Source: Gammaproteobacteria bacterium
Lineage (GTDB): Bacteria > Pseudomonadota > Gammaproteobacteria > Enterobacterales > Alteromonadaceae
DNA length: 64,000 nt
NCBI GenBank assembly: GCA_017302255.1
Contig: JAFLDV010000020.1
Location: 1 to 64,000, forward strand
Reading direction: 5' to 3'
The notes beneath the pieces are model-generated. The model did no database searches, had not been told where the DNA came from, and worked only from the letters and a program-made list of their open reading frames with translations. A program made the position numbers and the translations under genes. Every line of letters starts with the position of its first letter. Position 1 is the first letter of the stretch. Positions 1 to 10,163 of the stretch are shown here, piece after piece.

Positions 1-44
1 CGATGTCCGACAGCCCCATTTAATAGCTGATGGCCTGGTTTCAT
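1..44 (-). CDS. DUF1365 family protein, N-terminal fragment (runs off left edge)
   Basis: Only 14 codons and part of a fifteenth are present. The ATG overlaps the TGA of the upstream FAD gene in an ATGA arrangement, which indicates translational coupling. The visible peptide contains LLNGAVGH, which fits the start of DUF1365 proteins (small residue-L-Y/L-x-G-x-V-x-H-R-R). DUF1365 genes commonly sit directly after this type of FAD amine oxidase gene and before a cyclopropane fatty acid synthase gene. The family assignment rests on that context plus a very short match; everything beyond the edge is unseen. Confidence 0.5.
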   Translation of the reverse strand, partial: MKPGHQLLNGAVGH

Positions 45-1297
45 TCAAACGAAACTCCGAGCATGGCAGCAACATCAACCGCGCTGCGCACACCATCTTC
101 ATGAAAACCGTTATACCAATAGGCGCCACAGAAATAACTGCGGTTGACACCATTAATCAACGCGCGTTGTTGCTGCGATGCCAAGGTACTATGGTTGTAA
201 ACTGGGTGGGCATAACTGAATTTACGCAGAATTTTTTCCGGCTTAATCTGTTCGGTCGCGTTTAACGTCACGACAAATGTTGGGCCTTCGGGGATCCCTT
301 GCAAAATGTTCATGTTGTAGCTCAGCGTTGCCGATGTCTTCGAACTGTCACCAAGTAAATAGTTCCAGGCCGCCCAGGCCTTGCGCCGAACAGGCAGCAA
401 CCGCTCGTCCGTGTGCAACACCACCTCGTTCGCTTGATAAGCGATACCACCAAGCACCCGACGTTCTTCTTCTGAGGCATCCGCGAGCATCGCTAGTGCT
501 TGATCACTGTGGCAGGCAAACACAACCTGATCGTAATAGGAAACTGAACCGTCGGCCGCGGTGATAGCCACACCGTCGGCACTTCGGGTGACTTTTGCTA
601 TTGGTCTATCCAAAAGGATCCCTGCCTGGCCGCACTTTTTCAGCATGGCTTTGACATACTCACGCGAACCGCCCTTCACCACTGACCACTGTGGCCTATC
701 AGTGATATTTAGCAAGCCGTGGTTTTTACAGAATTGCAGGAAGAACCGCAGTGGAAAGTCTGGCATTGCCGTTAAGCCGGCGGACCAAATAGCAGCGCCC
801 ATCGGCAACAGATAATGATCGCGTAGTTCTTTGCCAAATTTATGCTTGGTCAAGAAAGTATCGATAGGCAAATCTAAATCAGCGTCATTAGCTTCCAGCA
901 TTGCCTTGGCAGTTTTATTAAATCGCACAATATCACGCAGCATTCGCCAAAAAGACGGCCGCAACAAATTGCGTTTTTGGGCAAACAAAGTGCTTAGGTT
1001 ATTGCCATTATATTCGAGATTAGCTTTAGGTGCTGATACGGCAAAACTCATGGTCGTGTGCTGATAATCAACCCCAAGCTCTAACAAAAACCGATTAAAT
1101 AAAGGGTAAGTCCAGTCGTTGAACACAATAAAACCGGTATCGATAGCATAGTTTTTGCCGCCGACATTCACGTCAACTGTCGCGGTATGACCACCTAAAT
1201 AGGCATTCGCTTCGAATAATGTGACATCATGCTGACGTCGTAATAAATACCAACTCATCATTCCGGCGATACCACCGCCGATCACTGCAATACGCAT
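41..1297 (-). CDS. FAD/NAD-binding amine oxidase-like protein (COG2907 type)
   Basis: A 418-residue flavoprotein of unknown substrate. The N-terminus carries a classical Rossmann dinucleotide-binding fingerprint (VIGGGIAGMMS, residues 5-15) ending in an acidic residue (LFEAN), followed by a GGH motif typical of amine oxidase/phytoene desaturase-like proteins. The C-terminus has the second FAD contact region (FCGAYWYNGFHEDGVRSA). Proteins of this type are usually encoded with DUF1365 and cyclopropane fatty acid synthase and belong to photooxidative-stress gene sets; a role in modifying membrane fatty acids is inferred, not shown. The start has a good AAGGA ribosome site. It is the fourth gene of a tightly packed operon and its stop overlaps the next start. 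Confidence 0.85.
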   Translation of the reverse strand: MRIAVIGGGIAGMMSWYLLRRQHDVTLFEANAYLGGHTATVDVNVGGKNYAIDTGFIVFNDWTYPLFNRFLLELGVDYQHTTMSFAVSAPKANLEYNGNNLSTLFAQKRNLLRPSFWRMLRDIVRFNKTAKAMLEANDADLDLPIDTFLTKHKFGKELRDHYLLPMGAAIWSAGLTAMPDFPLRFFLQFCKNHGLLNITDRPQWSVVKGGSREYVKAMLKKCGQAGILLDRPIAKVTRSADGVAITAADGSVSYYDQVVFACHSDQALAMLADASEEERRVLGGIAYQANEVVLHTDERLLPVRRKAWAAWNYLLGDSSKTSATLSYNMNILQGIPEGPTFVVTLNATEQIKPEKILRKFSYAHPVYNHSTLASQQQRALINGVNRSYFCGAYWYNGFHEDGVRSAVDVAAMLGVSFE

Positions 1298-1306
1298 GGT
1301 AATTCC

Positions 1307-1744
1307 TTATTGATCCGCCATTTTTCGTTTAATTATTGCCGTCAGCCAATTCAGCACTGGCACATGCTGATAAACCATATCCGTCATATCGTAATAATCG
1401 CGATGATGGACGATAAGCCCATCGGCATCAAATTGCAGTGCGCTACAGCCCTCAACACTAATCAATTTGCCATTACCAATCGCTTGATGGCGAAATTTCA
1501 TCGTCCAGTTTACAAAGCCAGATTGTTGCTGACCGGCAGCACTAATAACTTCGAATTGGCAGCTTTGCAGTCGTGCATAGGCGTGGGCAAAATACTCTTG
1601 CAACGCCGGTAACCCTTTGATTTCATGCACTGGGTCGACGAATACCACGTTAGGATGATACACCGCGACTAACGAATCTAAATTGTCCGCAGACAATTGA
1701 TTATAGAAATCCACAAATAGTTGGATCTTTAGTTCAGCAGTCAT
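1307..1744 (-). CDS. NTF2-like (SnoaL-type) family protein
   Basis: A 145-residue single-domain protein with the NTF2-like alpha+beta layout: an N-terminal helix (FVDFYNQLSADNLDSLVAVY), then the conserved strand HPNVVFVDPVHEIKG with its ring-closing DP/H motif. These folds make small-molecule isomerases, hydratases or non-catalytic partners; no specific reaction can be assigned. Its first codons overlap the photolyase gene by 11 bases and it is followed after nine bases by the FAD protein, so it is part of the same transcript. NTF2-like genes are common in photolyase/DUF1365/cfa clusters. Confidence 0.8.
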   Translation of the reverse strand: MTAELKIQLFVDFYNQLSADNLDSLVAVYHPNVVFVDPVHEIKGLPALQEYFAHAYARLQSCQFEVISAAGQQQSGFVNWTMKFRHQAIGNGKLISVEGCSALQFDADGLIVHHRDYYDMTDMVYQHVPVLNWLTAIIKRKMADQ

Positions 1745-3173
1745 GACCTTCTACCTTAGCAAGTTCTGGCTTGCCTTTTACTGCTTTAAACATTGCTAAT
1801 GTTAATTCTCGGGCCTTAGCATGGTCGACAACAGGCTTTGCGTAGACCAACGACATCGGCAATGGATGCGGCCAGTGAATATGTTTGCGAGGAATGGCCG
1901 TTAGTTCGGGTAAATACTGCCGAATAAAACTACCCTCACTGTCAAAACGTTCGCTTTGCGTTACTGGATTAAAAATTCTGAAATAAGGTGCGGCGTCGGT
2001 ACCAGTAGATGCAGCCCATTGCCAGCCACCATTGTTTGCAGCAAAATCACCATCAATGAGTTTGGACATAAAATAACGTTCACCCCAACGCCAATCAATT
2101 TGCAGATCTTTCACTAAGAAGCTGGCAACAATCATTCGCAAGCGGTTATGCATCCAACCGGTTTGATTCAGCTGACGCATCGCAGCATCCACGATGGGAT
2201 AACCAGTTTGACCTTGACACCAAGCATCAAACCAACGCTTGTTATTGCCCCACACTATATTTGCCGTATCCAATTGAAATGGTTGATTTTTAATGAGGTT
2301 TGGATATGCAACTAAGATGTGTTTATAAAATTCGCGCCAGATAAGCTCAGATAACCAGACCGCAGCGCCACTACCTTCCTGCCATAATTGCTGCTGAGCT
2401 TCCAACTGCAACCTAGCAACGGCTTGCTTTGGTGATATCACGCCGATGGCGAGGTATGCCGACAGGGACGATGTTCCGTCTACTGCTGGAAAATCACGTA
2501 AACGTTGGTAATCTTGAACGCGCTCTTTGCAGAACTCGCGAAGTCGCTCCAGCACCACAAGCTCGGCAACCGGATAGGCATTGGAACTACCATCAGGCAG
2601 CTCCATTGCTGGCGCAACAGAACAATCCAAGGTCGGCGCAATTTGTTTGGCGAGCTTACCAGCACAGACCACGCCACTCGCTTGTAACTTAGCCAGCCAC
2701 GTTTTCTTAAATGGGGTGAACACTTTATACGTTTCACCAGTTTTACTTAGCACTGAACCTGGCGGCATGACACACTGACTGTCATGGCTCACCACCGAAA
2801 TTCCGAGCTTATTTAGTGCAACTTCAACCTGTCGATCACGAACTTGCTCACGCAGTTCGTATTCCGTTTGCCAATACACTTGCTCAGCACCCTGCTTGGC
2901 AATATCGCAGATCACTGCAGCACAGTGTTGGTAGCTATCAATTTCAAAAGCTAACAGTGGAATACCAAGGGCAGCCAATTCATCACGCATGGCCAGCACA
3001 CGCCGGCGCAGCAAATCTTGTTTAATTGGCGCCATATCATGCAATGACCAGGTTGTTTTGGTCGCGAGATAAACCGCAACAACCGGCAGTCCTGTTTGCT
3101 GGGCTGCCGTTAATAACGAATTATCGAGCTGCCGTAAATCATTTCGCAGCCACACTAATTGAAAACTAGTCAT
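1734..3173 (-). CDS. phrB: deoxyribodipyrimidine photo-lyase
   Basis: Light-driven flavoenzyme that splits cyclobutane pyrimidine dimers. The 479 residues match the length of class I CPD photolyases. The N-terminal antenna domain begins LVWLRNDLRQLDNSLL; the C-terminal FAD domain has the family signature around WRWGERYFMSKLIDGDFAANNGGWQWAASTGTDAAPYFRIFNP, with the GTDAAPYFRIFNP block that binds FAD and DNA. The ATG overlaps the stop of the DUF523-DUF1722 gene (ATGA). The same ybgA-phr neighbourhood exists in E. coli. Expression is probably from the promoter ahead of the DUF523 gene. Confidence 0.96.
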   Translation of the reverse strand: MTSFQLVWLRNDLRQLDNSLLTAAQQTGLPVVAVYLATKTTWSLHDMAPIKQDLLRRRVLAMRDELAALGIPLLAFEIDSYQHCAAVICDIAKQGAEQVYWQTEYELREQVRDRQVEVALNKLGISVVSHDSQCVMPPGSVLSKTGETYKVFTPFKKTWLAKLQASGVVCAGKLAKQIAPTLDCSVAPAMELPDGSSNAYPVAELVVLERLREFCKERVQDYQRLRDFPAVDGTSSLSAYLAIGVISPKQAVARLQLEAQQQLWQEGSGAAVWLSELIWREFYKHILVAYPNLIKNQPFQLDTANIVWGNNKRWFDAWCQGQTGYPIVDAAMRQLNQTGWMHNRLRMIVASFLVKDLQIDWRWGERYFMSKLIDGDFAANNGGWQWAASTGTDAAPYFRIFNPVTQSERFDSEGSFIRQYLPELTAIPRKHIHWPHPLPMSLVYAKPVVDHAKARELTLAMFKAVKGKPELAKVEGHDC

Positions 3174-4111
3174 GCACGTAAGCCTAATTCAGCTGGAAAC
3201 GGGTCTAGATAACGCTGAGCGGCGACATAATCTGTCGGGTGTAGCCTTAGATGATGTTTCAATAGCGTCAGCGGAGCTAGCAGCGGAGCATGGCCGCGCC
3301 GATATAAGTGGATCAGCTCCAGTAATTCTTGTTTAGCATCGCTAGATAGCACTTTTTTAAAGAAACCCTGCAAGTGCATGAGTACATTGGCATGTTGTTT
3401 ACGGGTCGACACTTGCGATAACGCCCGCATGAAATCAGTAAGATAACGCAGTTGCAGTGCTTCAGGCGCAAACAGTTTTGCCGATGCCACCAATCTACCT
3501 AGCTCACGGTAGGCAACCGGATGATGCGCCATCACTAAAAATTTGTACTGGCTGTGAAAGGCCACCAATTTGCCGACACTAAAGCCACTACTTACCATTT
3601 GCTGCCATTGATGAAGCGCAAACACCCGCACCATAAAACTTTCACGTAAGCCTTCGTCAAACAAACGACCATCTTCTTCAATTGGCAGCCATGGATAGGC
3701 TTGTTGCAACTGCTGAGTGTATAAACCTGTGGCAATTTTTCCGAGAAAACTGCCTTTTTCATCCACCAGCCGGACTCTTTCCATGCCACAACTTGGCGAC
3801 TTCGCGCAGACAATATAACCGCTAATATCAGCAAGCGAGGCCACGGCCTTTTTTGAAAAGGCAATCATTGCTTCTGTATGATCAATTTGCGGATCTTTAT
3901 TATTTACTAAACGAATGTCACCAAGCTCAGTTTTCATTAAACGAATAGCTGGCCTTGGCACAGGCATACCAATCGCCTGCTCGGGACAAATCGGGATGTA
4001 TTGCACCAGCTTACCTAAACGGTCGACACAAAATTCAGATAGCTTATGGCCGCCGTCGTAACGTACTTTTTGGCCAAGCACACAACTGCTGATGCCAATT
4101 TTGATGGTCAT
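3170..4111 (-). CDS. DUF523-DUF1722 fusion protein (YbgA-like; TudS-like desulfidase domain)
   Basis: A 313-residue two-domain protein. Residues 1 to about 155 are DUF523, with Cys10 (SSCVLG), Cys42 (CPEQ), Cys102 and Cys108 (CAKSPSCG). This is the cysteine pattern of TudS-type [4Fe-4S] thiouracil/4-thiouridine desulfidases, including a serine (Ser105) between the last two cysteines. Residues about 190-305 are DUF1722, the YbgA domain of unknown function. It heads the photolyase operon. Desulfidase activity is an inference from the cysteine motif; the biochemical role of the fused form is not established. GGAG lies ten bases before the ATG. Confidence 0.85.
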   Translation of the reverse strand: MTIKIGISSCVLGQKVRYDGGHKLSEFCVDRLGKLVQYIPICPEQAIGMPVPRPAIRLMKTELGDIRLVNNKDPQIDHTEAMIAFSKKAVASLADISGYIVCAKSPSCGMERVRLVDEKGSFLGKIATGLYTQQLQQAYPWLPIEEDGRLFDEGLRESFMVRVFALHQWQQMVSSGFSVGKLVAFHSQYKFLVMAHHPVAYRELGRLVASAKLFAPEALQLRYLTDFMRALSQVSTRKQHANVLMHLQGFFKKVLSSDAKQELLELIHLYRRGHAPLLAPLTLLKHHLRLHPTDYVAAQRYLDPFPAELGLRA

Positions 4112-4140
4112 GTCTATTTTTCTCCGGTAGTGGATACTTC

Positions 4141-4170
4141 AGTTTACAGTCGAAGCGTCAGTTCGGATCA
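4141..4170 (-). promoter_or_regulatory. candidate ECF sigma (RpoE/ChrR-type) promoter of the photolyase operon
   Basis: On the minus strand TGATCC (4170-4165) is followed after exactly 18 bases by TAAACT (4146-4141). TGATCC with a TAAGA-like -10 is the recognised pattern of the singlet-oxygen-responsive RpoE of Rhodobacter (ECF11 group). The inferred transcription start lies about 20-25 bases before the DUF523 gene ATG, leaving room for its GGAG ribosome site. Assignment to this sigma class is an inference from one site. Confidence 0.5.
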
Positions 4171-4242
4171 ATTAAAAAGCGAAAACTTGACTTAAATCAG
4201 CGTTATAAAAAGTGGGGAAATACTGGTCGTAGGTATTTTAAA

Positions 4243-4282
4243 ATAAAAAAAGGAGTGCCTCTTCAGAAGCGCTCCTTTTTTG
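4243..4282 (-). terminator. intrinsic terminator after ihfA (bidirectional shape)
   Basis: Hairpin AAAAAGGAGTGC / GCGCTCCTTTTT with one G-T pair and a short loop, flanked by A-runs and T-runs. Read on the minus strand it ends in TTTTTTATTTT, about 40 bases after the ihfA stop. Confidence 0.85.
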
Positions 4283-4315
4283 TGGTTCACCAACGTTGCC
4301 GTTGATTAAACAGTG

Positions 4316-4612
4316 TTATTTCTTGGCAGTGCCAACTTCAACACGGCTTTTGAGCTTTTGCCCAGGCCGGAAAGTGACGACACAACGCGCAGAGATCGGA
4401 ATATCTTCGCCGGTTTTTGGATTGCGACCAGGGCGCTGATTTTTCACCCGTAGATCAAAATTACCAAAACCGGAAAGTTTTACCTGATCGCCTGCCTCCA
4501 GAGCAATCCGGACCTCTTCAAAAAATGCTTCGACGATCAATTTAGAATCGCGTTTGCTGATCCCAAATTTTGTAAATAAACGTTCTGCTAAATCGGCTTT
4601 GGTAAGCGCCAT
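4316..4612 (-). CDS. ihfA: integration host factor subunit alpha
   Basis: DNA-bending nucleoid protein that pairs with IhfB. The 98 residues begin [13 protein letters not shown], nearly the E. coli start, and contain the HU/IHF signature [21 protein letters not shown] with the RPGRNP tip of the DNA-intercalating beta arm. An upstream in-frame TTG at 4618 overlaps the pheT stop, but the ATG at 4612 has GAGG eight bases upstream and matches the family's start. It is the last gene of the pheST-ihfA operon, as in E. coli, and is followed by an intrinsic terminator. Confidence 0.97.
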   Translation of the reverse strand: MALTKADLAERLFTKFGISKRDSKLIVEAFFEEVRIALEAGDQVKLSGFGNFDLRVKNQRPGRNPKTGEDIPISARCVVTFRPGQKLKSRVEVGTAKK

Positions 4613-4614
4613 TC

Positions 4615-7002
4615 TCAATCCCTCAACGTTGCGTTGAACTCATCTCCAAGTGCTTGAACAACGGAAGCCACCACCTGCTGGATGTCTTTATCTTCCAAAG
4701 TTCGCGTCTTGTCCTGCAATGTCAGAGCAATCGCCAACGACTTAGAGCCGTCTGCAATACCCTGTCCGGTGTACACGTCAAATAACTTTAGGTCAACTAG
4801 TTGATTTCCGCCAACTTTTCTAATAGTAGCAAGGATATCGGAAAAACGCACATCAGATTTGACAACAATTGCTAAATCACGACGATTTGCCGGGTATTTT
4901 GATACTTCTTGAGCAGAAACAATGTGTTTTTCGCCGAAAGCGGTCAATTCAAGCTCAAATAAATAAGCTTTTCCTTTAATACCTAGCTTGCGTTCTGCTT
5001 CAGGATGCAATGCACCTAACAAACCAACTGGCGCGCCATTACGCAGCACTGCGGCAGTTTGGCCCGGATGCAAGGCACTGTGCTCAGCTTTAGCAAAGCT
5101 AAATTCTGCAATGGCTGAGGTTTTGCTCAGTAAAGCTTCAACATCACCCTTAACATCATAGAAATCAACTGCGCGCTCAGCAAGTGTCCAATGTTCATTG
5201 CCATAAGAGCCGATAATAACACCGCCGATCACTGGCACTTGGCGAACACCGCCTTCTGCGTTGGCATCAGGGATGAACTTCAGACCATATTCAAACATCC
5301 GGATCCGTGTTTGTTGACGGTTTTGGTTATATTGCACTGATTGCAATAAACCTGGCCATAAATTCAAACGCATCGCCGACATTTCAGAAGAAATTGGATT
5401 TGGAAGCACTAATGCCTCAGCCTGACCAAACAGTACCTGTTGTACTTTTGGATCAACAAAGCTGTAAGTAATAGCTTCTTGATAACCGCGGTCAACTAAT
5501 AAATCGCGCAGACTATGCACCGAAATTTCAGCTTCATGGTGATCACGCATTGCCAAACTAGCCACTGGAGCCACGTTCGGAATGTTGTTGTAGCCATATA
5601 CACGGGCAACTTCTTCAATCAGATCTTCGCCAATGCTGATATCAAAGCGATAGGTTGGCACAACGACTTGCCAGCCTTCGGCAACTTCGGTCACCGCGAA
5701 TCCTAAGCGATTGAAAATTTCGCTCACGGTCGCTGTTTCGATGCTGATACCTAAAATGCGATCTAACTTCTGCCGAGTTAACGTGATAGTTGCAGGCTTT
5801 GGTAAATGCTCTGCAGACTTCGCTTCGACGACTGGACCTGCTTCACCACCGACTATAGCCAACAGCAATTCTGTTGCCCGCGCCATAGCTTTGTGTTGCA
5901 GTTCAGGGTCAACACCACGCTCGTAACGATGCGAAGCATCTGTGTGCAAACCGTATTGGCGAGCTCGACCTGCCATTTCTGTCGGGGCAAAGAATGCGCT
6001 TTCTAGGAAGATATCTCGAGAATCTGCAGTCACACCGCTGTGTAAACCACCGAAAATACCGGCCATTGCCAAGGCTTTTTCTTCATCGGCGATAACCAAA
6101 GTATCGGCATTTAATTTGACTTCAGTGGTATCAAGTAGCACTAAAGTCTCACCAGGGTTGGCGTGACGCACAACGATATCGCCAGCAATTTTGGCTAAAT
6201 CGAAGGCATGCATTGGATGTCCAAGTTCAACTAACACGTAGTTGGTGACATCAACCACCGGATCGATAGCACGAATGCCACTACGACGCAGTTTTTCTAC
6301 CATCCATAACGGTGTTTTCGCACCGACATTGATGTTGCGGATCACTCGACCTAAATAACGTGGGCAAGCTTTTGGCGCTTCTAAACGGATCGCTTTTTGT
6401 TCAGCAATCGTCGGTGTCACTTCGCTAATGGCAGGAACTGCAACATCCAGCTGATTTAATACGCCAACTTCGCGGGCTAAACCTAATAAACCTAAGCAAT
6501 CTGCACGGTTTGGGGTTAAATCCACTTCAATCATTCGATCGTCTAACTGCAAATAGCTGCGAATATCGGTACCGATAGGCGCATCTACTGGTAATTCGAT
6601 AATACCGTCAGAGCTCTCAGCCATGCCAAGTTCTGATAATGAGCACAACATGCCGTTTGATGGTTGGCCACGTAACTTCGCTGGTTTGATTTTAAAATCG
6701 CCAGGTAATACGGCACCAACAGTAGCCACAACTACTTTCAGACCTAAACGACAGTTTGCCGCACCACAAACGATATCAAGCAGCTCTGGGCCACCGATAT
6801 CAACTTTGGTCACTTGTAATTTGTCGGCTTCTGGATGACGAGCACAAGCCACCACTTCACCAACGACCACTGCGTTAAATTCACCGGCGACTGGATCAAT
6901 ACCATCCACTTCCAGACCGGCCATAGAAATTTGTTCTGCTAATTCAAGGGTCGATAACGTCGGGTTAACCCACTCGCGCAACCAGGATTCACTGAATTTC
7001 AT
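4615..7002 (-). CDS. pheT: phenylalanyl-tRNA synthetase beta subunit
   Basis: Large subunit of the alpha2beta2 enzyme that charges tRNA-Phe; 795 residues, the usual bacterial length. The start [14 protein letters not shown] is typical. An EMAP/tRNA-binding domain (residues about 40-150, [23 protein letters not shown]) comes first, then B3/B4 editing and B5 domains, and a C-terminal anticodon-binding FDX-ACB domain ([14 protein letters not shown]). It is 15 bases downstream of pheS and directly abuts ihfA. Confidence 0.98.
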   Translation of the reverse strand: MKFSESWLREWVNPTLSTLELAEQISMAGLEVDGIDPVAGEFNAVVVGEVVACARHPEADKLQVTKVDIGGPELLDIVCGAANCRLGLKVVVATVGAVLPGDFKIKPAKLRGQPSNGMLCSLSELGMAESSDGIIELPVDAPIGTDIRSYLQLDDRMIEVDLTPNRADCLGLLGLAREVGVLNQLDVAVPAISEVTPTIAEQKAIRLEAPKACPRYLGRVIRNINVGAKTPLWMVEKLRRSGIRAIDPVVDVTNYVLVELGHPMHAFDLAKIAGDIVVRHANPGETLVLLDTTEVKLNADTLVIADEEKALAMAGIFGGLHSGVTADSRDIFLESAFFAPTEMAGRARQYGLHTDASHRYERGVDPELQHKAMARATELLLAIVGGEAGPVVEAKSAEHLPKPATITLTRQKLDRILGISIETATVSEIFNRLGFAVTEVAEGWQVVVPTYRFDISIGEDLIEEVARVYGYNNIPNVAPVASLAMRDHHEAEISVHSLRDLLVDRGYQEAITYSFVDPKVQQVLFGQAEALVLPNPISSEMSAMRLNLWPGLLQSVQYNQNRQQTRIRMFEYGLKFIPDANAEGGVRQVPVIGGVIIGSYGNEHWTLAERAVDFYDVKGDVEALLSKTSAIAEFSFAKAEHSALHPGQTAAVLRNGAPVGLLGALHPEAERKLGIKGKAYLFELELTAFGEKHIVSAQEVSKYPANRRDLAIVVKSDVRFSDILATIRKVGGNQLVDLKLFDVYTGQGIADGSKSLAIALTLQDKTRTLEDKDIQQVVASVVQALGDEFNATLRD

Positions 7003-7017
7003 TAATGCATTCCCCGC

Positions 7018-8034
<1,017 letters not shown>

Positions 8035-8045
8035 TTAAACCGACA

Positions 8046-8051
8046 ATTCTA
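8046..8051 (-). promoter_or_regulatory. possible -10 element of pheS
   Basis: TAGAAT on the minus strand, about 48 bases before the pheS ATG in the only gap between hda and pheS. No convincing -35 hexamer accompanies it, so this is weak. Confidence 0.25.
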
Positions 8052-8112
8052 CACCAGAATCGCTAATGAAAGGCTGTTTTTACTGAGGATTTTTCGCTAA
8101 ATTGCGCGATTT

Positions 8113-8829
8113 TCAACCGAGAAGCTGGTGCTGAGCCAGCACATCTTTGACAAATGGAATGGTAAGCCGCCGTTGGTGGATCATTGATGCCTTGTCCAAT
8201 AAGTCAAGCAAGCTGACTAAAGCGCGCACGTCACGTTGTTGGCGGTTTAATAAATAACGCGCCACTTCATCGGATAATTCTAAACCGCGGATCCGCGCTT
8301 TTTGCTGCAGCAAGCGTTGCTTGTCATCATCACTGAGTAAACGCAATTGAAAGGCCGTACATGCCTGCAATCTTGACACCAAGTCTGGAAGCGTAATGCC
8401 AAGCTGCGCTGGTGCTTTATCGGCAACGATAATGAGTTTTTTGCCCTGTTCTTGTAAACGGTTATACAGGTCAAACAACGCCACTTGCCAATGACTATCC
8501 CCGGCAATCTGCTGAATGTTATCAAGGCAGACTAAATCCAGTTGCTCAAGGCCATCAAGCATTCGCGGGCTGTATTGTCGAAATTCATCAAGTGTTAGCA
8601 ACTGACTAGTTAGACCAAGTTCTTGAGCATGCACACAAGCGGCATAAAGTAGATGCGATTTGCCACTTCCTGAGGCGCCAAACAGATAGACCGCACTAGG
8701 ATTTTGCAATTGAGGCGAGAGGTATTGCCGAATATAAGCGACTGCGGGGCTAGTATCAGCCCCATAGTAGCTTTGTAGTGTTTCATCATCTGGCAAAGTA
8801 ACCGCCAGCGTATATTGAGTTGGCTGCAT
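8113..8829 (-). CDS. hda: DnaA regulatory inactivator Hda
   Basis: AAA+ protein that, with the DNA-loaded sliding clamp, stimulates hydrolysis of ATP on DnaA and so limits re-initiation. The 238 residues include a Walker A GASGSGKSHLL (about residues 50-60), a Walker B LVCLDNIQ, and the box VII/arginine region LVSRLQA. The N-terminal segment QYTLAVTLPDDET occupies the position of the clamp-binding motif. The start overlaps the stop of the DUF2066 gene (TAATG), so the two are translationally coupled. Confidence 0.95.
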   Translation of the reverse strand: MQPTQYTLAVTLPDDETLQSYYGADTSPAVAYIRQYLSPQLQNPSAVYLFGASGSGKSHLLYAACVHAQELGLTSQLLTLDEFRQYSPRMLDGLEQLDLVCLDNIQQIAGDSHWQVALFDLYNRLQEQGKKLIIVADKAPAQLGITLPDLVSRLQACTAFQLRLLSDDDKQRLLQQKARIRGLELSDEVARYLLNRQQRDVRALVSLLDLLDKASMIHQRRLTIPFVKDVLAQHQLLG

Positions 8830-10151
8830 TAATTGCCAACGAACGTAAAATGGTTGGTTTTAACCAAGGCATCTGCAGCTGGGAGCGCCGGGGTTTGAGA
8901 CTCCGCAGCGCCAGTGTTTACAGCCGGATCTGCCGTTGGCGGTAGATCTGCGGCAACAACAGTTGTGCTGTCAGTAGCTGTTGCGCTGTCAGTAGTACCA
9001 GTCGTTGCCCCAACCGAGTCATTAACCGATGATGGATTAGTTGCCGTTTGGGCGGTGTCTGTAGCGGATGGCTCGATTGAATCAGCTTCTAATTGCGCAT
9101 CCAGCTGAGCTTCCGCAGTCAAAATTCCAGCATCGACTATTGGTTGCAATTGGCTCTCGGCACGAAGCTGAGTAACTAAACTAATATTTCGAAAGAAATC
9201 ATCTTCACTAGCCGCTAAGTGCACGTTAAGAACGGCTTTACCTTGCTGGAATTCTTTCAAACTATAGGACTTCACCGTCAGCATAGATCCGAAAATCTGC
9301 TGAACTTTGACTAAATCTGCCATGTTGCGGATGGCATCGATGGTTAGGGTTAACACCGCACCTTCGGCTTGATTATTGTTAATATTGACTGCGTACTGAC
9401 TGGCTAAATCCGCAGCTAATTGCCGGCTAAATTCAATAGCGAGTTGCCGAGCATCCATATTGGTATATTCGCGGCTTTCCATCTGGCCATTACGCCATTG
9501 TTGCGCAGTTAGACGAAACACCACTGTGCCAGATGCATCGGTAAACTGATCGAATAACAGATTGTGCACATGGCTGGCTTTATAGCGCAGAGAAGCTGAC
9601 TGAATAGCGGTCCATTCGCCAGCCCAGAGGGTTTGCTCATTCACCAAAGCTAAATCATCGACATCATACAATGGGAAGACCAAGCTAAGCGCAAAGATAC
9701 TGGCTTGCTCGTGCAATGCTTTGCGCAATGGATGTTCTGCATCTAGCACATAATGCGGACTATCCTGCATTTTTTCGCTGAACCAAACTAACTGGTCTGG
9801 GCGTCTACTACCCCAAATTGCGATGTGCTCACGTTGCAATAAAGCAGTAATTTTCTGCTCATCTAAATGCACCTGCATCATAGGCTGCGCATTCACTTGC
9901 ATGCTTTGGAACTGCTTGACATAACTCGCGCTATTTTTAAGTTCCACAGCAATCGCCGGATGAGACAGTACAGTTTCACTCCCCGTCAACTTAACGAGCA
10001 CTGCCGACAGCGCAGCACGCTGCCACTGGCTTTGTGATTGCTGAGCAGGCACTTGCGCTTGGAATAAATCAGTGAATTCAGCTGCAGACAGTTTTAAGCT
10101 GCCTGTCACTAAAAAACCTAAGGTGCAAAGAGTTGCAACCAAATAACGCAT
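8829..10151 (-). CDS. DUF2066 family exported protein
   Basis: A 440-residue protein of unknown function with an N-terminal signal peptide (cleavage probably after KLSAA). The DUF2066 core spans roughly residues 25-340 (QRAALSAVLVKLTGS near the start). DUF2066 genes are typically neighbours of hda, as here. Unusually, residues about 350-430 form a low-complexity tail rich in Thr, Ala, Ser and Asp (for example TGTTDSATATDSTTVV), encoded by imperfect repeats such as GCTGTCAGTAG. The tail is likely disordered and may be lineage specific. Function unknown. Confidence 0.85.
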   Translation of the reverse strand: MRYLVATLCTLGFLVTGSLKLSAAEFTDLFQAQVPAQQSQSQWQRAALSAVLVKLTGSETVLSHPAIAVELKNSASYVKQFQSMQVNAQPMMQVHLDEQKITALLQREHIAIWGSRRPDQLVWFSEKMQDSPHYVLDAEHPLRKALHEQASIFALSLVFPLYDVDDLALVNEQTLWAGEWTAIQSASLRYKASHVHNLLFDQFTDASGTVVFRLTAQQWRNGQMESREYTNMDARQLAIEFSRQLAADLASQYAVNINNNQAEGAVLTLTIDAIRNMADLVKVQQIFGSMLTVKSYSLKEFQQGKAVLNVHLAASEDDFFRNISLVTQLRAESQLQPIVDAGILTAEAQLDAQLEADSIEPSATDTAQTATNPSSVNDSVGATTGTTDSATATDSTTVVAADLPPTADPAVNTGAAESQTPALPAADALVKTNHFTFVGN

Positions 10152-10163
10152 GAGATCAAGTCC

